Assembly: GCA_002478045.1 (NCBI GenBank)
Contig: DLLT01000053.1
Span: 1 to 64,000, forward strand
Length of the DNA: 64,000 bases
Reading direction: 5' to 3'
Source: Porphyromonadaceae bacterium UBA7555
GTDB lineage: Bacteria > Bacteroidota > Bacteroidia > Bacteroidales > Muribaculaceae
The position numbers and the translations under genes were made by a program. Positions within the stretch are counted from its first letter, which is position 1, and each line of letters starts with the position of its first letter. Under the pieces are notes generated by a model, which saw only the letters and a list, made by a program, of their open reading frames with translations, had not been told where the DNA came from and made no database searches. Below are positions 52,515 through 61,200 of the stretch, in pieces.

Positions 52515-53431
52515 TGGTGATATACGCCGCTCCTTTGCAAGGATACACCACCGCCTTATGGCGGCGTGCCCATGCCCGGCTGTGCGGCGGCATTGACGCC
52601 TATTTCACACCCTTTGTGCGTGTTGAAGGCGGACAGCCGTCGGCACGCGCATTGCGAGATGCCGCCGAGGACCGCAACGCAATACCTCAAATCATCTTCC
52701 GCGACATTGCCGAATTGCGCATACTCTGCGACAGCCTGGCAGACGCCGGATACACGGCCATAGATCTGAATATGGGATGCCCCTTTGTGCCGCAGGTGAA
52801 GCACGGACGCGGTGCTGCAGTCATCACCGACATCCCGCTGCTGGAAGCCGTAGCCACGGACATCTCCGGCAGATATGCCGGTATATCTTTTTCGGCAAAA
52901 ATGCGATTGGGCATAGACGACCCTGAGCAATGGCGTGCGGCAATGCCCGTCATCAACGATATGCCGCTACATCATCTGTGCATACATCCGCGCACGGCCA
53001 AGATGCAATACGGCGGCTCGGCCGACATCGAAGCCTTCGCCCGAATTGCAGACACAACTACGCACAGCATCGTCTACAATGGGGATATTCGCACATCGGA
53101 ACAGGCCAAGGCTCTGTCTACACGCTTCCCCTCGCTCTACGGCATTATGATCGGCCGCGGCCTCTTAGGCCGCCCCACCCTCGCCGCCGAAATCTGTCAA
53201 GGCCGGGAATATGACGAGGCACAACAGCGCCGAGCTTTCATCGCCCTGCTCGACGCCGTGTATGCCGAAGCATGCGCCCGATACTGCGGCGCCGCCCAAA
53301 TCTTGGCGCACGTCAAGCCTTACTGGGAATATGCCACAGCATTCACAGCCGAACGACGCCCACTCAAGGCCATAGCCAAGGCCCATACACTTGCCGCATA
53401 CGAGGCCGCCGTAGCATCGCTGCGGCAATAA
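52514..53431 (+). CDS. tRNA-dihydrouridine synthase
   Basis: 305-aa FMN enzyme that reduces uridine in the tRNA D-loop. Start at 52514 (TAATG overlap with pyrC; MVIYAAPLQGYTTALWRRAH). Markers: the family N-terminus APLQGYT, DLNMGCPF with the conserved Cys, IHPRTAKMQYGGSAD in place of the usual HxRT segment, IVYNGDI and GIMIGRGLLGRP for FMN phosphate. Which D-loop position is modified cannot be told. Confidence 0.92.
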   Translation: MVIYAAPLQGYTTALWRRAHARLCGGIDAYFTPFVRVEGGQPSARALRDAAEDRNAIPQIIFRDIAELRILCDSLADAGYTAIDLNMGCPFVPQVKHGRGAAVITDIPLLEAVATDISGRYAGISFSAKMRLGIDDPEQWRAAMPVINDMPLHHLCIHPRTAKMQYGGSADIEAFARIADTTTHSIVYNGDIRTSEQAKALSTRFPSLYGIMIGRGLLGRPTLAAEICQGREYDEAQQRRAFIALLDAVYAEACARYCGAAQILAHVKPYWEYATAFTAERRPLKAIAKAHTLAAYEAAVASLRQ

Positions 53432-53512
53432 GACAAGTGCATCGAGGCACACCGACTTCCCTCGGCGGGCGTTCACCGAAAACGCGACTTACCACCAACC
53501 GACACAATACGA

Positions 53513-53548
53513 CAGCGGGCCGCATCCCGAAATGGATGCAGCCCGCTG
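53513..53548. terminator. Bidirectional terminator between convergent genes
   Basis: CAGCGGGC (53513-53520) pairs with GCCCGCTG (53541-53548), and inside it GCATCC (53522-53527) pairs with GGATGC (53534-53539), with one mismatch between the two blocks. It lies between the ends of the plus-strand dus gene and the minus-strand secreted protein and may serve both. Confidence 0.8.
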
Positions 53549-53579
53549 CAATTATTTGGCTGTCAGTCTATGGCTGATA

Positions 53580-54968
53580 TTAGCGAACAAGAACCTTGGT
53601 AGCTTTCTTGCCCTGTACGCGGATGTAGAGACCGTTGGAGGGATTGGCTACGCGTACACCTTGCAGGTTGTAGTATACCACGGGAGCGTCAGCGTCCTCG
53701 GCGATGATGTCGGATACGGCGGATGACTTTTTGCCCTTAACGAGGATGTCCTTAATCTGCCAGCCACCGCATACGGTGCCGTCAGCTACGTAGTGATAAC
53801 CTACCTGAATCTTCTTGCCTTCGTATGCACCAAGGTCGATGGTGTAGTCGTCTACGTATGTCCATTTGCTCATCATTGTCTCGGGAGCGGGAGCGGCGGT
53901 CAGGACGGTCCATTCGGTTGCACCTTCCTCGCGTACTACGATTGTGAAGTATTCGGGGATTTGCTCTACAGTGAGGTATCTGTATGCAAACGTCTGTGTA
54001 ATCGAGATGGGTTTGATGCGTTCGGTCAGGTCGAATACGGGCGAAACGGCGTATGCGTCAGCAGTTTTGTCTGTCAATTCGAAAGCATTGCCGGTCATAC
54101 CATAGTCGGAGAATTCCCAGGGATTTTCGCCTTCACCGGCTTCGAAAGTGAAGTTGCTGGCTTCGGTCTTGCCATCGTTTTCGTAAACGATATTGGCATT
54201 GTCCGTAACGGTGAGTGTGTAGGAAGCTTCGCCGGCCTTGTATTTGTCTGTAGCCTCGGTAACGGCCTTGATGGTGGTCGTGCCGGATGCAACGAGCTTA
54301 ACCTCGCCGGTGGCAGCGTCTACGGTAGCCACTTCTTCGTTGGAGGAAGAATATACAACGGCTGCATCGGTAACCTTAGTCAGCGCGTTAGCGGGAACAG
54401 CTTGGCTGAGGTCTACGGTAACAGCTGCATTTGCGAAAGCCAAGCCGGCATCGGCGAGAGTGGAACCGCCCTGTTCCGTCACAAATACAATCTTTGAGAT
54501 CTGAGCGTTGTATTTGTTGGTTACCTGAAGAGTGTACTTGGTGCCTGCAGCCTGATAGTCTGCGGGGATTTCAAAGGCAAAGTCCGCACCCTTGGTATCC
54601 AGCTTTACGTCTTCTTGGATTGCTTTTGTTCCGGCAAGCAGAGATACTGTAACGTTCACAGAAGCGTTTGAACCGGTAGTTATTGTGAATTGCGTGCAGT
54701 TGTCAGGAAGAGTGAATGCCACAGATCCTTTGGGCGTTTTGTTCTTGCCGGAAAGCTGCAAATAAACAGCTTTGCTATATGAACCTTTCTTGCAGTTTAT
54801 GAACTCGAAGTCAACACCATTGATTTTAGCTGTTTCCGCGGTGGCAGATTCTGTTGAGGGCAGAAGATCGGCAGTCGTCTCGTCTGCGAAGTTGACAGTC
54901 ACTGTTTCGGCCATAGAGAATGTGCCGGTGAGAACGACAGCAGCGAGGCTGAGTAAAAATTTTTTCAT
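53580..54968 (-). CDS. Secreted Ig-like protein with C-terminal sorting motif
   Basis: 462 aa from the ATG at 54968 (MKKFLLSLAAVVLTGTFSMA, signal peptide); codons before it are untranslated leader. It has an N-terminal beta domain, a Big_2-like Ig segment (VVYSSSNEEVATVDAATGEV), a jelly-roll-like region (about 300-415) and the C-terminal motif VVYYNLQGVRVANPSNGLYI. The same kind of end is on the giant protein at 0.2-5.7 kb, so both may share an export or attachment route. Function unknown. Confidence 0.8.
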   Translation of the reverse strand: MKKFLLSLAAVVLTGTFSMAETVTVNFADETTADLLPSTESATAETAKINGVDFEFINCKKGSYSKAVYLQLSGKNKTPKGSVAFTLPDNCTQFTITTGSNASVNVTVSLLAGTKAIQEDVKLDTKGADFAFEIPADYQAAGTKYTLQVTNKYNAQISKIVFVTEQGGSTLADAGLAFANAAVTVDLSQAVPANALTKVTDAAVVYSSSNEEVATVDAATGEVKLVASGTTTIKAVTEATDKYKAGEASYTLTVTDNANIVYENDGKTEASNFTFEAGEGENPWEFSDYGMTGNAFELTDKTADAYAVSPVFDLTERIKPISITQTFAYRYLTVEQIPEYFTIVVREEGATEWTVLTAAPAPETMMSKWTYVDDYTIDLGAYEGKKIQVGYHYVADGTVCGGWQIKDILVKGKKSSAVSDIIAEDADAPVVYYNLQGVRVANPSNGLYIRVQGKKATKVLVR

Positions 54969-55259
54969 AAGTTTTTGTTTATTGATTAGTATTTGGTTGA
55001 TGTTGTATATTCGAAATAAATCGGGTATAACAAGTTTTGCTTTTTTCTTTTTAGGACAAGAAGAACCTCTCCTCTCTTTCGGGAGCACAAAGGTAATCAT
55101 TATTTCCAATAAGCAGGATGTATAAACTGTTAAATTTTAGAATACTTACCATATAATTCAACCGATGCGCCACACACACCGCCTTAAAGCCTGCAATTAT
55201 GGCCGAGAATCCCATTATTGCAAATTTAGGTTAACAATTCGTAATTAATGTATATATCA
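54969..55259 (-). promoter_or_regulatory. Upstream region of the secreted Ig-like protein
   Basis: TACCTTTG on the minus strand (55095-55088) matches the -7 consensus and predicts a 5' UTR of about 110 nt. The -33 match is not seen. The remainder to 55259 contains no recognised gene. Confidence 0.5.
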
Positions 55260-55290
55260 TTGATCCCCTAAATAATTTTTGATACCTTTG
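55260..55290 (+). promoter_or_regulatory. Promoter of candidate sRNA
   Basis: TTG at 55260-55262, a 20-nt spacer and TACCTTTG at 55283-55290 match both elements of the Bacteroidales sigma-ABfr promoter. Predicted start near 55297. Confidence 0.75.
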
Positions 55291-55296
55291 CATTGT

Positions 55297-55408
55297 CAAA
55301 AAGAGAGACTATAGACATCTATCAAATATAGCATCTAAGTACAATAATAAGTGAATCATAGGTTTTAGGAAATAGGCAGCTTGCGAAAGTCGCCTATTTC
55401 CTTTTTTC
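55297..55408 (+). ncRNA. Candidate small RNA, about 110 nt
   Basis: Between a two-element promoter (55260-55290) and an intrinsic terminator lies a 110-nt stretch with no start codon followed by a useful frame. It starts with a hairpin CTATA/TATAG (55309-55313 with 55327-55331), has an A-rich single-stranded middle, and ends in an 11-bp stem (55367-55377 with 55392-55402) followed by a T-rich tract (six Ts, C, two Ts). The next gene has its own promoter 130 bp further on, so this is unlikely to be just its leader. Confidence 0.65.
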
Positions 55409-55534
55409 TTGCCCAACACAAGCCCCGGACATTACGCTATACCAATCCTCGATGTCTCGTATTCAAACATTTTGTGCACTACAACCGCAAGCCGATTTAC
55501 GCTCTTACATCCGTGCACCATATCAGCCAAACGC

Positions 55535-55565
55535 TTGCCCTTTTGCCGGAATTTACGTACTTTTG
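55535..55565 (+). promoter_or_regulatory. Promoter of the Smr-domain gene
   Basis: TTG at 55535-55537, a 20-nt spacer and TACTTTTG at 55558-55565 fit both promoter elements; predicted start near 55572, 25 bases before the ATG. Confidence 0.8.
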
Positions 55566-55596
55566 CACCAAAGTAAAAAGAAACACACATACAATT

Positions 55597-56691
55597 ATGG
55601 CAAAAGTAGGAGATACTGTGCGCTACCTCAACGCCGTGGGCGGTGGACGCATAATCCGCATCGAAGGAAATATTGCCGTGGTAGACGACGACGGCTTCGA
55701 GACTCCGGTACTGCTGCGCGAATGCGTGGTGGTATCTACCGATCAAAATACACGTATGGGCGCCGCCATTGAGACGCCGCAACCATCCAAACAGGCGCAG
55801 TCGCAAACCGCACCTACGACACCTACGACGCAGCCCGCCGTCCCGGCCGAGGCAGCTATCGAAACGCCCGGCGGCGACAGCCTCAATGTCGTCCTGGGTT
55901 GGGAAGCCGGCGACCTGCGACACATCGGCACCTCGGGATACGACTGCTATCTTATCAACGATTCCAACTACTATCTCGATTTTGTCCTGATGGCACAGCG
56001 TGACGGCGAGGATGTATGGAGCACGATATACGCCGGTACAGTCGAGCCAAATATCCAGTTGCTTGTAGGTGAGCACACTTCCGAGGTCGTCTCGGCACTG
56101 GACCATATCCGCTTTCAGGCTTTGGCTTACAAGCAAGGCCGGACATTCCAACCCAAGACGCCGTTGGACGTGCGCATCAATATCGACGCCACCAAATTCT
56201 TCAAGGTACATTGCTTCAGACCCAACGAGTATTTCGACACTCCGGTGCTGGCCACGGCATTGGTTACCAATGACGTCCCGGCAGACAATGCAGCCAAACG
56301 CGCCGACGATACCGCAAAGGCATTGCGCCGTGCCCTCGAAGAAAAGAAACGCGCCGACCGCCGCCCGGTACGCCGCCGCCCGATAGTCAAAACAGAAGAC
56401 AATGACGCCAACCCGTTGGAAGTAGACCTCCATATAGACAGCCTGCTGGATACCACCGCCGGAATGTCCCCCGCCGATATTCTCAACTATCAGGTGGACA
56501 CTTTCCGCCGAGTTATGGACGCCAATCTGCGCCGCCACGGACGCCGTATAATATTCATCCACGGCAAAGGCGAAGGCAAGTTGCGCCAAGCACTCATCAA
56601 AGAATTGGAGCATCGCTACCGCGGACAGGATGTCCAAGACGCCTCGTTCCAGAAATACGGCTTCGGAGCCACTCAGGTCACTATACGCTGA
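55597..56691 (+). CDS. DUF2027 / Smr-domain protein
   Basis: 364 aa from the ATG at 55597 (MAKVGDTVRYLNAVGGGRII); the long upstream reading crosses promoter and terminator signals and is rejected. An N-terminal SH3-like segment, a low-complexity linker (about 60-90), a middle beta domain and a C-terminal Smr domain (VDLHIDSLLDTTAGM, IIFIHGKGEGKLRQAL) are seen. Smr domains nick or bind nucleic acids; the HGKGEG motif is complete. Function in Bacteroidetes is not established. Confidence 0.9.
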   Translation: MAKVGDTVRYLNAVGGGRIIRIEGNIAVVDDDGFETPVLLRECVVVSTDQNTRMGAAIETPQPSKQAQSQTAPTTPTTQPAVPAEAAIETPGGDSLNVVLGWEAGDLRHIGTSGYDCYLINDSNYYLDFVLMAQRDGEDVWSTIYAGTVEPNIQLLVGEHTSEVVSALDHIRFQALAYKQGRTFQPKTPLDVRINIDATKFFKVHCFRPNEYFDTPVLATALVTNDVPADNAAKRADDTAKALRRALEEKKRADRRPVRRRPIVKTEDNDANPLEVDLHIDSLLDTTAGMSPADILNYQVDTFRRVMDANLRRHGRRIIFIHGKGEGKLRQALIKELEHRYRGQDVQDASFQKYGFGATQVTIR

Positions 56692-56777
56692 AAGAAAGCT
56701 GCCATTGCCTTAGTCGAAGGACCTAAGGTACAACGGCCCGCACCTCTCGCGCAACATTCAACCGACACGCACATATT

Positions 56778-57557
56778 ATGATACTATATTTCAGCGGAAC
56801 GGGCAATACGCGGTATTGCGCCAAGTCATTAGCCCAAATACTGGGAGACAGCGTTTTTGACATATCTCCACGACAGCGCGACGGCGACATACCGGACAAC
56901 GCCTCCACTCGGCAGCGCATCGTATGGATGTTCCCGATATACAGTTGGGGCGTGCCGCCGGTGGTCGTCGAATATATGCGTCAAGCCGACATCTCCGGAG
57001 CATCCGAAGTGCCGCACTACATGGTGGCCACCTGCGGCGACGATGCCGGCAATGCGGCCAAAATGTGGCGAAGGCTTGTTTCTGTCCGCGGATGGACGCC
57101 CCGATCGGCATACACCATCCAAATGCCCAATACATACGTATGTCTCCCCGGCTTCGACGTCGACAAAGATGAAATACGACGTGCCAAAATCGATGCAGCG
57201 CCGGAACGCATAGCAGCCATAGCCGCAGCCATAATGCAGGACAATCTCTCGGCACAGCCTCACGATATGGTTACGCGCGGATGCTGTGCTTGGCTGAAGA
57301 CCTCGGTTATATACCCGAGTTTCAAAAACAACGGGGTCAAACCGCAACGCTTCGCCCTCACGGACGTATGCATCGGCTGCGGAGCATGCGCCCGCGCCTG
57401 CCCGATGTCAAATATCACAATCGAAAACGGGCATCCGCATTGGGGTCGAAATTGCGCAATGTGCCTGGCATGCTATCACCGCTGCCCGACACACGCCGTG
57501 ATGTACGGACATGCCACTCGCTCCAAAGGTCAATATCGCGGACCCGAAGCGACATAA
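56778..57557 (+). CDS. EFR1-family flavodoxin/ferredoxin protein
   Basis: 259 aa. An N-terminal flavodoxin-like domain (LYFSGTGNTRYCAKSLA, the FMN phosphate loop at residues 5-12) joins a C-terminal bacterial ferredoxin with two 4Fe-4S motifs (CIGCGACARACP near 197 and CAMCLACYHRCP near 226). It should move low-potential electrons in the cytoplasm; partner unknown. It is convergent with the ABC ATPase gene. Confidence 0.9.
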   Translation: MILYFSGTGNTRYCAKSLAQILGDSVFDISPRQRDGDIPDNASTRQRIVWMFPIYSWGVPPVVVEYMRQADISGASEVPHYMVATCGDDAGNAAKMWRRLVSVRGWTPRSAYTIQMPNTYVCLPGFDVDKDEIRRAKIDAAPERIAAIAAAIMQDNLSAQPHDMVTRGCCAWLKTSVIYPSFKNNGVKPQRFALTDVCIGCGACARACPMSNITIENGHPHWGRNCAMCLACYHRCPTHAVMYGHATRSKGQYRGPEAT

Positions 57558-57594
57558 ACGCACTAAATACCAAAACTGATGAAATACAGCAACG

Positions 57595-58323
57595 TCACTC
57601 GTCGCAATCGCTATGTATATAGTGATGCGGTGCGGAACACTCGTGCAAATTCACATCTATGATAAAATGACGATTGGCCATCCCGGCAATGGTGGTCATC
57701 TCATGCGACACGAGCACAATGGTCGTATCGCGTGCCAATTCGCGTATCAAGTCGTAGAGCTGGGCCTCGAAATGCTTGTCTATATAGCTGAGAGGCTCGT
57801 CCATCACCAACAACCTCGGATGCGAAATAATAGCGCGGCCCAGCAGTGCTCGCTGCAACTGGCCGCCGGACAACTGCCCTATAGGTTGCTCGGCATGCGC
57901 CTCAAGCCCGACGCGGCGTATAGTCTCGTCATACAATCTGCGACGCTCGTCCTTGTCCATATCCAAAGCCAAGAGCCCGGAACTGATGACTTCGTGCACA
58001 CTTATCGGGAAACGTGAGTCTATCATGTTTTTTTGCGGCAAATAGCCGACACGCACATCACGATTACGCATAACCGTGCCGCACGTGGGGCGCAGCAGCC
58101 CTAACAGAATGCGCAAAAGCGTAGTTTTGCCGCCGCCGTTGGGACCGGTGATGGCTATAAAATCGCCCTGACGTACATCAAAGCTGATATTGCGCAGCAC
58201 CTCGCGTCCGTCCCAGCTCATACCTACGCCGGACAGCGACAATAGCACCTCGCTCTCAGCGGCACAAGGCTTCTCAGCGGCACAAGGCTTTGACGACCGT
58301 ATACAATTGTCCTTCCCAGTCAT
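57595..58323 (-). CDS. Metal-type ABC transporter ATPase (ZnuC-like)
   Basis: 242 aa. Walker A GPNGGGKTT (60-68), signature LSGGQLQRA (151-159), Walker B LLVMDEP (171-177), and the H-loop LVSHEM. It resembles the Zn/Mn uptake group. The first 23 residues hold a duplicated KPCAAE hexapeptide coded by an 18-bp tandem repeat. Its start lies inside the end of the ZnuA-like gene (50-bp overlap). No permease gene is adjacent. Confidence 0.9.
   Translation of the reverse strand: MTGKDNCIRSSKPCAAEKPCAAESEVLLSLSGVGMSWDGREVLRNISFDVRQGDFIAITGPNGGGKTTLLRILLGLLRPTCGTVMRNRDVRVGYLPQKNMIDSRFPISVHEVISSGLLALDMDKDERRRLYDETIRRVGLEAHAEQPIGQLSGGQLQRALLGRAIISHPRLLVMDEPLSYIDKHFEAQLYDLIRELARDTTIVLVSHEMTTIAGMANRHFIIDVNLHECSAPHHYIHSDCDE
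58255..58290 (-). repeat. Perfect 18-bp tandem duplication in a gene overlap
   Basis: Two adjacent identical units, 58255-58272 and 58273-58290 (CTCAGCGGCACAAGGCTT each). The repeat keeps the ATPase frame (KPCAAE twice), and the ZnuA-like gene ends within the first unit read on the minus strand, so both genes stay intact. Confidence 0.95.
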
Positions 58324-59146
58324 AGTCCAATGGATTGATGATTACAAGACGAGCCCCCAACATTTGGTTCATACTTTGGGCCTGACGCGAATCATACTCG
58401 CGCTGAAAAAAGAGCACACGCACCCCGGCCTCGCGTGCCTCGGCGGCAGTATGTGCCATTGCCGATGGCGGCATCTCCTTGTTTTCGAACCCTACAGATA
58501 TTTGCCGCAAACCATAGTCACGGGCAAAGTAGCTCAACGACGGATGCCAGATAGCGAAGGCACGTGTCGGCGCCGATTTCAGCTTCTCCGTCCAAGCACG
58601 GTCTAACGAATCCAGCCTTTTCTCAAGAGCCTCGTATCTATTTCGGTAATATTCCTTGCCCTCGGCATCGATGGATACGACAGCCTCGTACATATTGCGT
58701 GCAATGATACGCGCATTGCGCACCGATGACCACGTATGCGGATCGGCGATATGTTTGTGCCCTTCGCCATGATCGTGCGTATTGTATATCAGCTTGATAC
58801 CCTTGGCGCAATCGACAAGATGTACCGTCCGTGGAAGCGTCGAGGCCAAGTTGGTTTCGAAAGGCATGCCACCTATAGTGAAATAGGCCTTGGACTTATC
58901 TACATCCATACGTGTACGTATTGTCGGTTCAAAAGTCTCGGGATTGGCGCCTGACGACAGCAGGGTTCGCACCTTAAAGCGGTCGCCCACAATGTCTTCC
59001 AGCAAGGCTCGCTGAGGTTCGATACTCACGGTCAGCACCGGGCGTTCGTCCTCCGTGCCGCCGCAGCCGCACACAGCCATAGCCATAGCCACAATGGCCA
59101 TAGCCATCGGCAGGAATACTCTTATCTTGATATTGTCGTTTCTCAT
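58274..59146 (-). CDS. Zinc-type ABC substrate-binding lipoprotein (ZnuA-like)
   Basis: 290 aa from the ATG at 59146. A lipoprotein-like signal (LPMAMAIVAMAMAVCGCGG) leads to a cluster A-I metal-binding protein: a His-rich loop (THDHGEGHKHIADPHTW) and conserved FAIWHPSLSYFARDYGL. The usual first metal His in GxNPHxxEP is replaced by Glu (GANPETFEP). Captures zinc or manganese outside the inner membrane. A -7 box is at 59194-59201. Confidence 0.87.
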   Translation of the reverse strand: MRNDNIKIRVFLPMAMAIVAMAMAVCGCGGTEDERPVLTVSIEPQRALLEDIVGDRFKVRTLLSSGANPETFEPTIRTRMDVDKSKAYFTIGGMPFETNLASTLPRTVHLVDCAKGIKLIYNTHDHGEGHKHIADPHTWSSVRNARIIARNMYEAVVSIDAEGKEYYRNRYEALEKRLDSLDRAWTEKLKSAPTRAFAIWHPSLSYFARDYGLRQISVGFENKEMPPSAMAHTAAEAREAGVRVLFFQREYDSRQAQSMNQMLGARLVIINPLDYDWEGQLYTVVKALCR

Positions 59147-59193
59147 ATATATCGAGCGATAGGTCGCAGACTTGCCGCACCATTTTCTTTTCG

Positions 59194-59201
59194 CAAAGTT
59201 A
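59194..59201 (-). promoter_or_regulatory. -7 box of the ZnuA-like gene
   Basis: TAACTTTG on the minus strand, 48 bp before the ATG. No -33 TTG; no clear Zur-like palindrome was recognised beside it. Confidence 0.5.
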
Positions 59202-59296
59202 CGCATTTTTTTGCTTATCGCCCAGCCTTCACGCCTTTTGCTTGTGTTTGGCCGCTGTTTTTCGAACATTATGGACAGTAGCTGGATTTTTTTGCG

Positions 59297-59370
59297 TACT
59301 TTTGCAGTAGTATGGCGCTGAGGCCTTTCCCTGATAGGCATAAACTCTTATGCCCATCAGGGAAAGGCTC
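59297..59370 (+). promoter_or_regulatory. -7 box and large 5' UTR hairpin of the MFS gene
   Basis: TACTTTTG (59297-59304) predicts a start near 59311. Immediately after it stands a 22-bp stem in three blocks: 59320-59322/59368-59370, 59324-59335/59356-59367 and 59337-59343/59348-59354, with a 4-nt loop. The coding start is 64 bases further on. Confidence 0.6.
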
Positions 59371-59434
59371 AACACCAGCATTCGCATATCGCGTTGAAAT
59401 ACAATATAATAACATCACATAATCACATCACATT

Positions 59435-61150
59435 ATGTCTCAAATCACACAAGCGGCCGCACTGAAACGGTCCGAAAGCCTCCGCGACAAAGCGTGGGCA
59501 CGGTGGACAGCCCTCGGACTGTTGGCACTGGCAATGTTCTGCTCTTACATCTTCATGGACATCTTGTCGCCTATCAAGGACTTGATGCAATCCGAGCGCG
59601 GATGGGATTCCACCGCCTTCGGTACAATGCAGGGCAGCGAAACTTTCCTGAACGTCTTCATATTCTTCCTGATATTTGCAGGCATCATCCTCGACAAGAT
59701 GGGCGTGCGCTTCACAGCCGTACTTTCGGGCACGGTGATGCTGATAGGCGCAGCCATCAACTGGTATGCAGTCACCGATATGTTTGCCGGTAGCGGCCTG
59801 GAAGCGTGGTTCAACGACAACCTCAACTACATTCCGGGCTTCGACGAGCTGGGAATCTCGCCTTTCTATGAAGGTATGCCCGCTTCGGCTAAATTCTCCG
59901 CCGTAGGCTTTATGATCTTCGGTTGCGGCGTCGAAATGGCCGGCATCACCGTTAGCCGCGGTATCGTCAAGTGGTTCCAAGGTCGCGAAATGGCCCTGGC
60001 TATGGGCAGCGAAATGGCGTTGGCTCGTCTCGGTGTTGCCACCTGTATGATATTCTCGCCGATGTTTGCCAAGATGGGCGGTACCGTGGATGTCTCCCGC
60101 TCGGTGGCCTTCGGCGTGGTGCTGCTGCTGATAGCACTCATCATGTTCATCGTCTACTTCTTTATGGACCGTAAGCTTGATGATGCTTCAGAAGAAAAAG
60201 ACGACCCGTTCCGCATCTCCGACCTTGGCAAAATATTGCGTTCCAGCGGTTTCTGGCTTGTAGCGCTGCTGTGCGTGCTCTATTACTCGGCCATCTTCCC
60301 CTTCCAGAAATACGCCGTCAATATGCTGCAATGCAATCTGACGCTTGACGCCCCGGCTGCCGACAGCTTCTGGGCTTCGGACACGGTGACCGTCATTCAG
60401 TACGTCATCATGATTGTTGTGGCCGCCGCCTCCTTCGCATTCAATTTCAGCAAGGACAAGGCGCTAAAATACAGCCTTCTGGCCGTGGCCGTCATCGCTC
60501 TAATCACCTACTGCTTCTTCGGCTATATGCGCCAGAGCGCCGCCGCCATCTTCGCCGTATTCCCGCTGCTGGCCGTAGGCATCACCCCCATCCTCGGCAA
60601 GTACGTGGACTACAAAGGAAAGGCCGCTTCGATGCTGGTCATCGGCTCGGTGCTTCTTATATTGTGCCACCTGACATTTGCCTTTGTTCTTCCTATGTTC
60701 AAGGGCAGCCCTGTAGGCGGCGTATGCGTGGCTTATGCGACAATTCTGGTACTGGGTGCATCGTTCTCGCTCGTCCCCGCTTCGCTGTGGCCCAGCGTAC
60801 CCAAGCTGGTTGACGCTAAAATCATCGGCTCGGCCTACGCACTCATCTTCTGGATTCAGAACATCGGTCTGTGGCTGTTCCCCCTGCTCATCGGCAAGGT
60901 TCTGGACGCATCCAATCCCGCGCTGGTACAGGCTGTAGACAGCGGCGCTATGGATGCCGAAACGGCCGCCGTATCCTACGACTACACCAACCCGCTGCTG
61001 ATGCTCGCCTTCCTCGGCGTGGCCGCCCTGGTACTGGGTCTGATACTCAAAGTCATTGACCGTCGTCAGCATCTCGGCCTCGAATTGCCCAACGTCAAAG
61101 CCGAAAACGCCGAGACGGAAGAGGCCGAAGCCGAAGCCGTTGAAATCTGA
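59435..61150 (+). CDS. Major facilitator transporter, MFSD1-like
   Basis: 571 aa with about 12 membrane helices and hydrophilic ends (a C-terminal Glu/Ala-rich tail). The segments IILDKMGVRFTAVLSG after helix 2 and SVPKLVDAKIIGSAYALIFW with QNIGLWLFPLLIGKVLD resemble the MFSD1 group, whose animal member exports dipeptides from lysosomes. Extra-long loop between helices 3 and 4 (about 105-145). Substrate unknown; dipeptides are only a guess. Confidence 0.82.
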   Translation: MSQITQAAALKRSESLRDKAWARWTALGLLALAMFCSYIFMDILSPIKDLMQSERGWDSTAFGTMQGSETFLNVFIFFLIFAGIILDKMGVRFTAVLSGTVMLIGAAINWYAVTDMFAGSGLEAWFNDNLNYIPGFDELGISPFYEGMPASAKFSAVGFMIFGCGVEMAGITVSRGIVKWFQGREMALAMGSEMALARLGVATCMIFSPMFAKMGGTVDVSRSVAFGVVLLLIALIMFIVYFFMDRKLDDASEEKDDPFRISDLGKILRSSGFWLVALLCVLYYSAIFPFQKYAVNMLQCNLTLDAPAADSFWASDTVTVIQYVIMIVVAAASFAFNFSKDKALKYSLLAVAVIALITYCFFGYMRQSAAAIFAVFPLLAVGITPILGKYVDYKGKAASMLVIGSVLLILCHLTFAFVLPMFKGSPVGGVCVAYATILVLGASFSLVPASLWPSVPKLVDAKIIGSAYALIFWIQNIGLWLFPLLIGKVLDASNPALVQAVDSGAMDAETAAVSYDYTNPLLMLAFLGVAALVLGLILKVIDRRQHLGLELPNVKAENAETEEAEAEAVEI

Positions 61151-61200
61151 TAATCACCCGATATCCAAGTCAAAACGTTACCATTAGCAGATACTATTCA

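Noticed and set aside
55432..56637. 401-codon minus-strand frame
   Set aside because: Antisense to the Smr gene and crossing its promoter; no ribosome site or family match.
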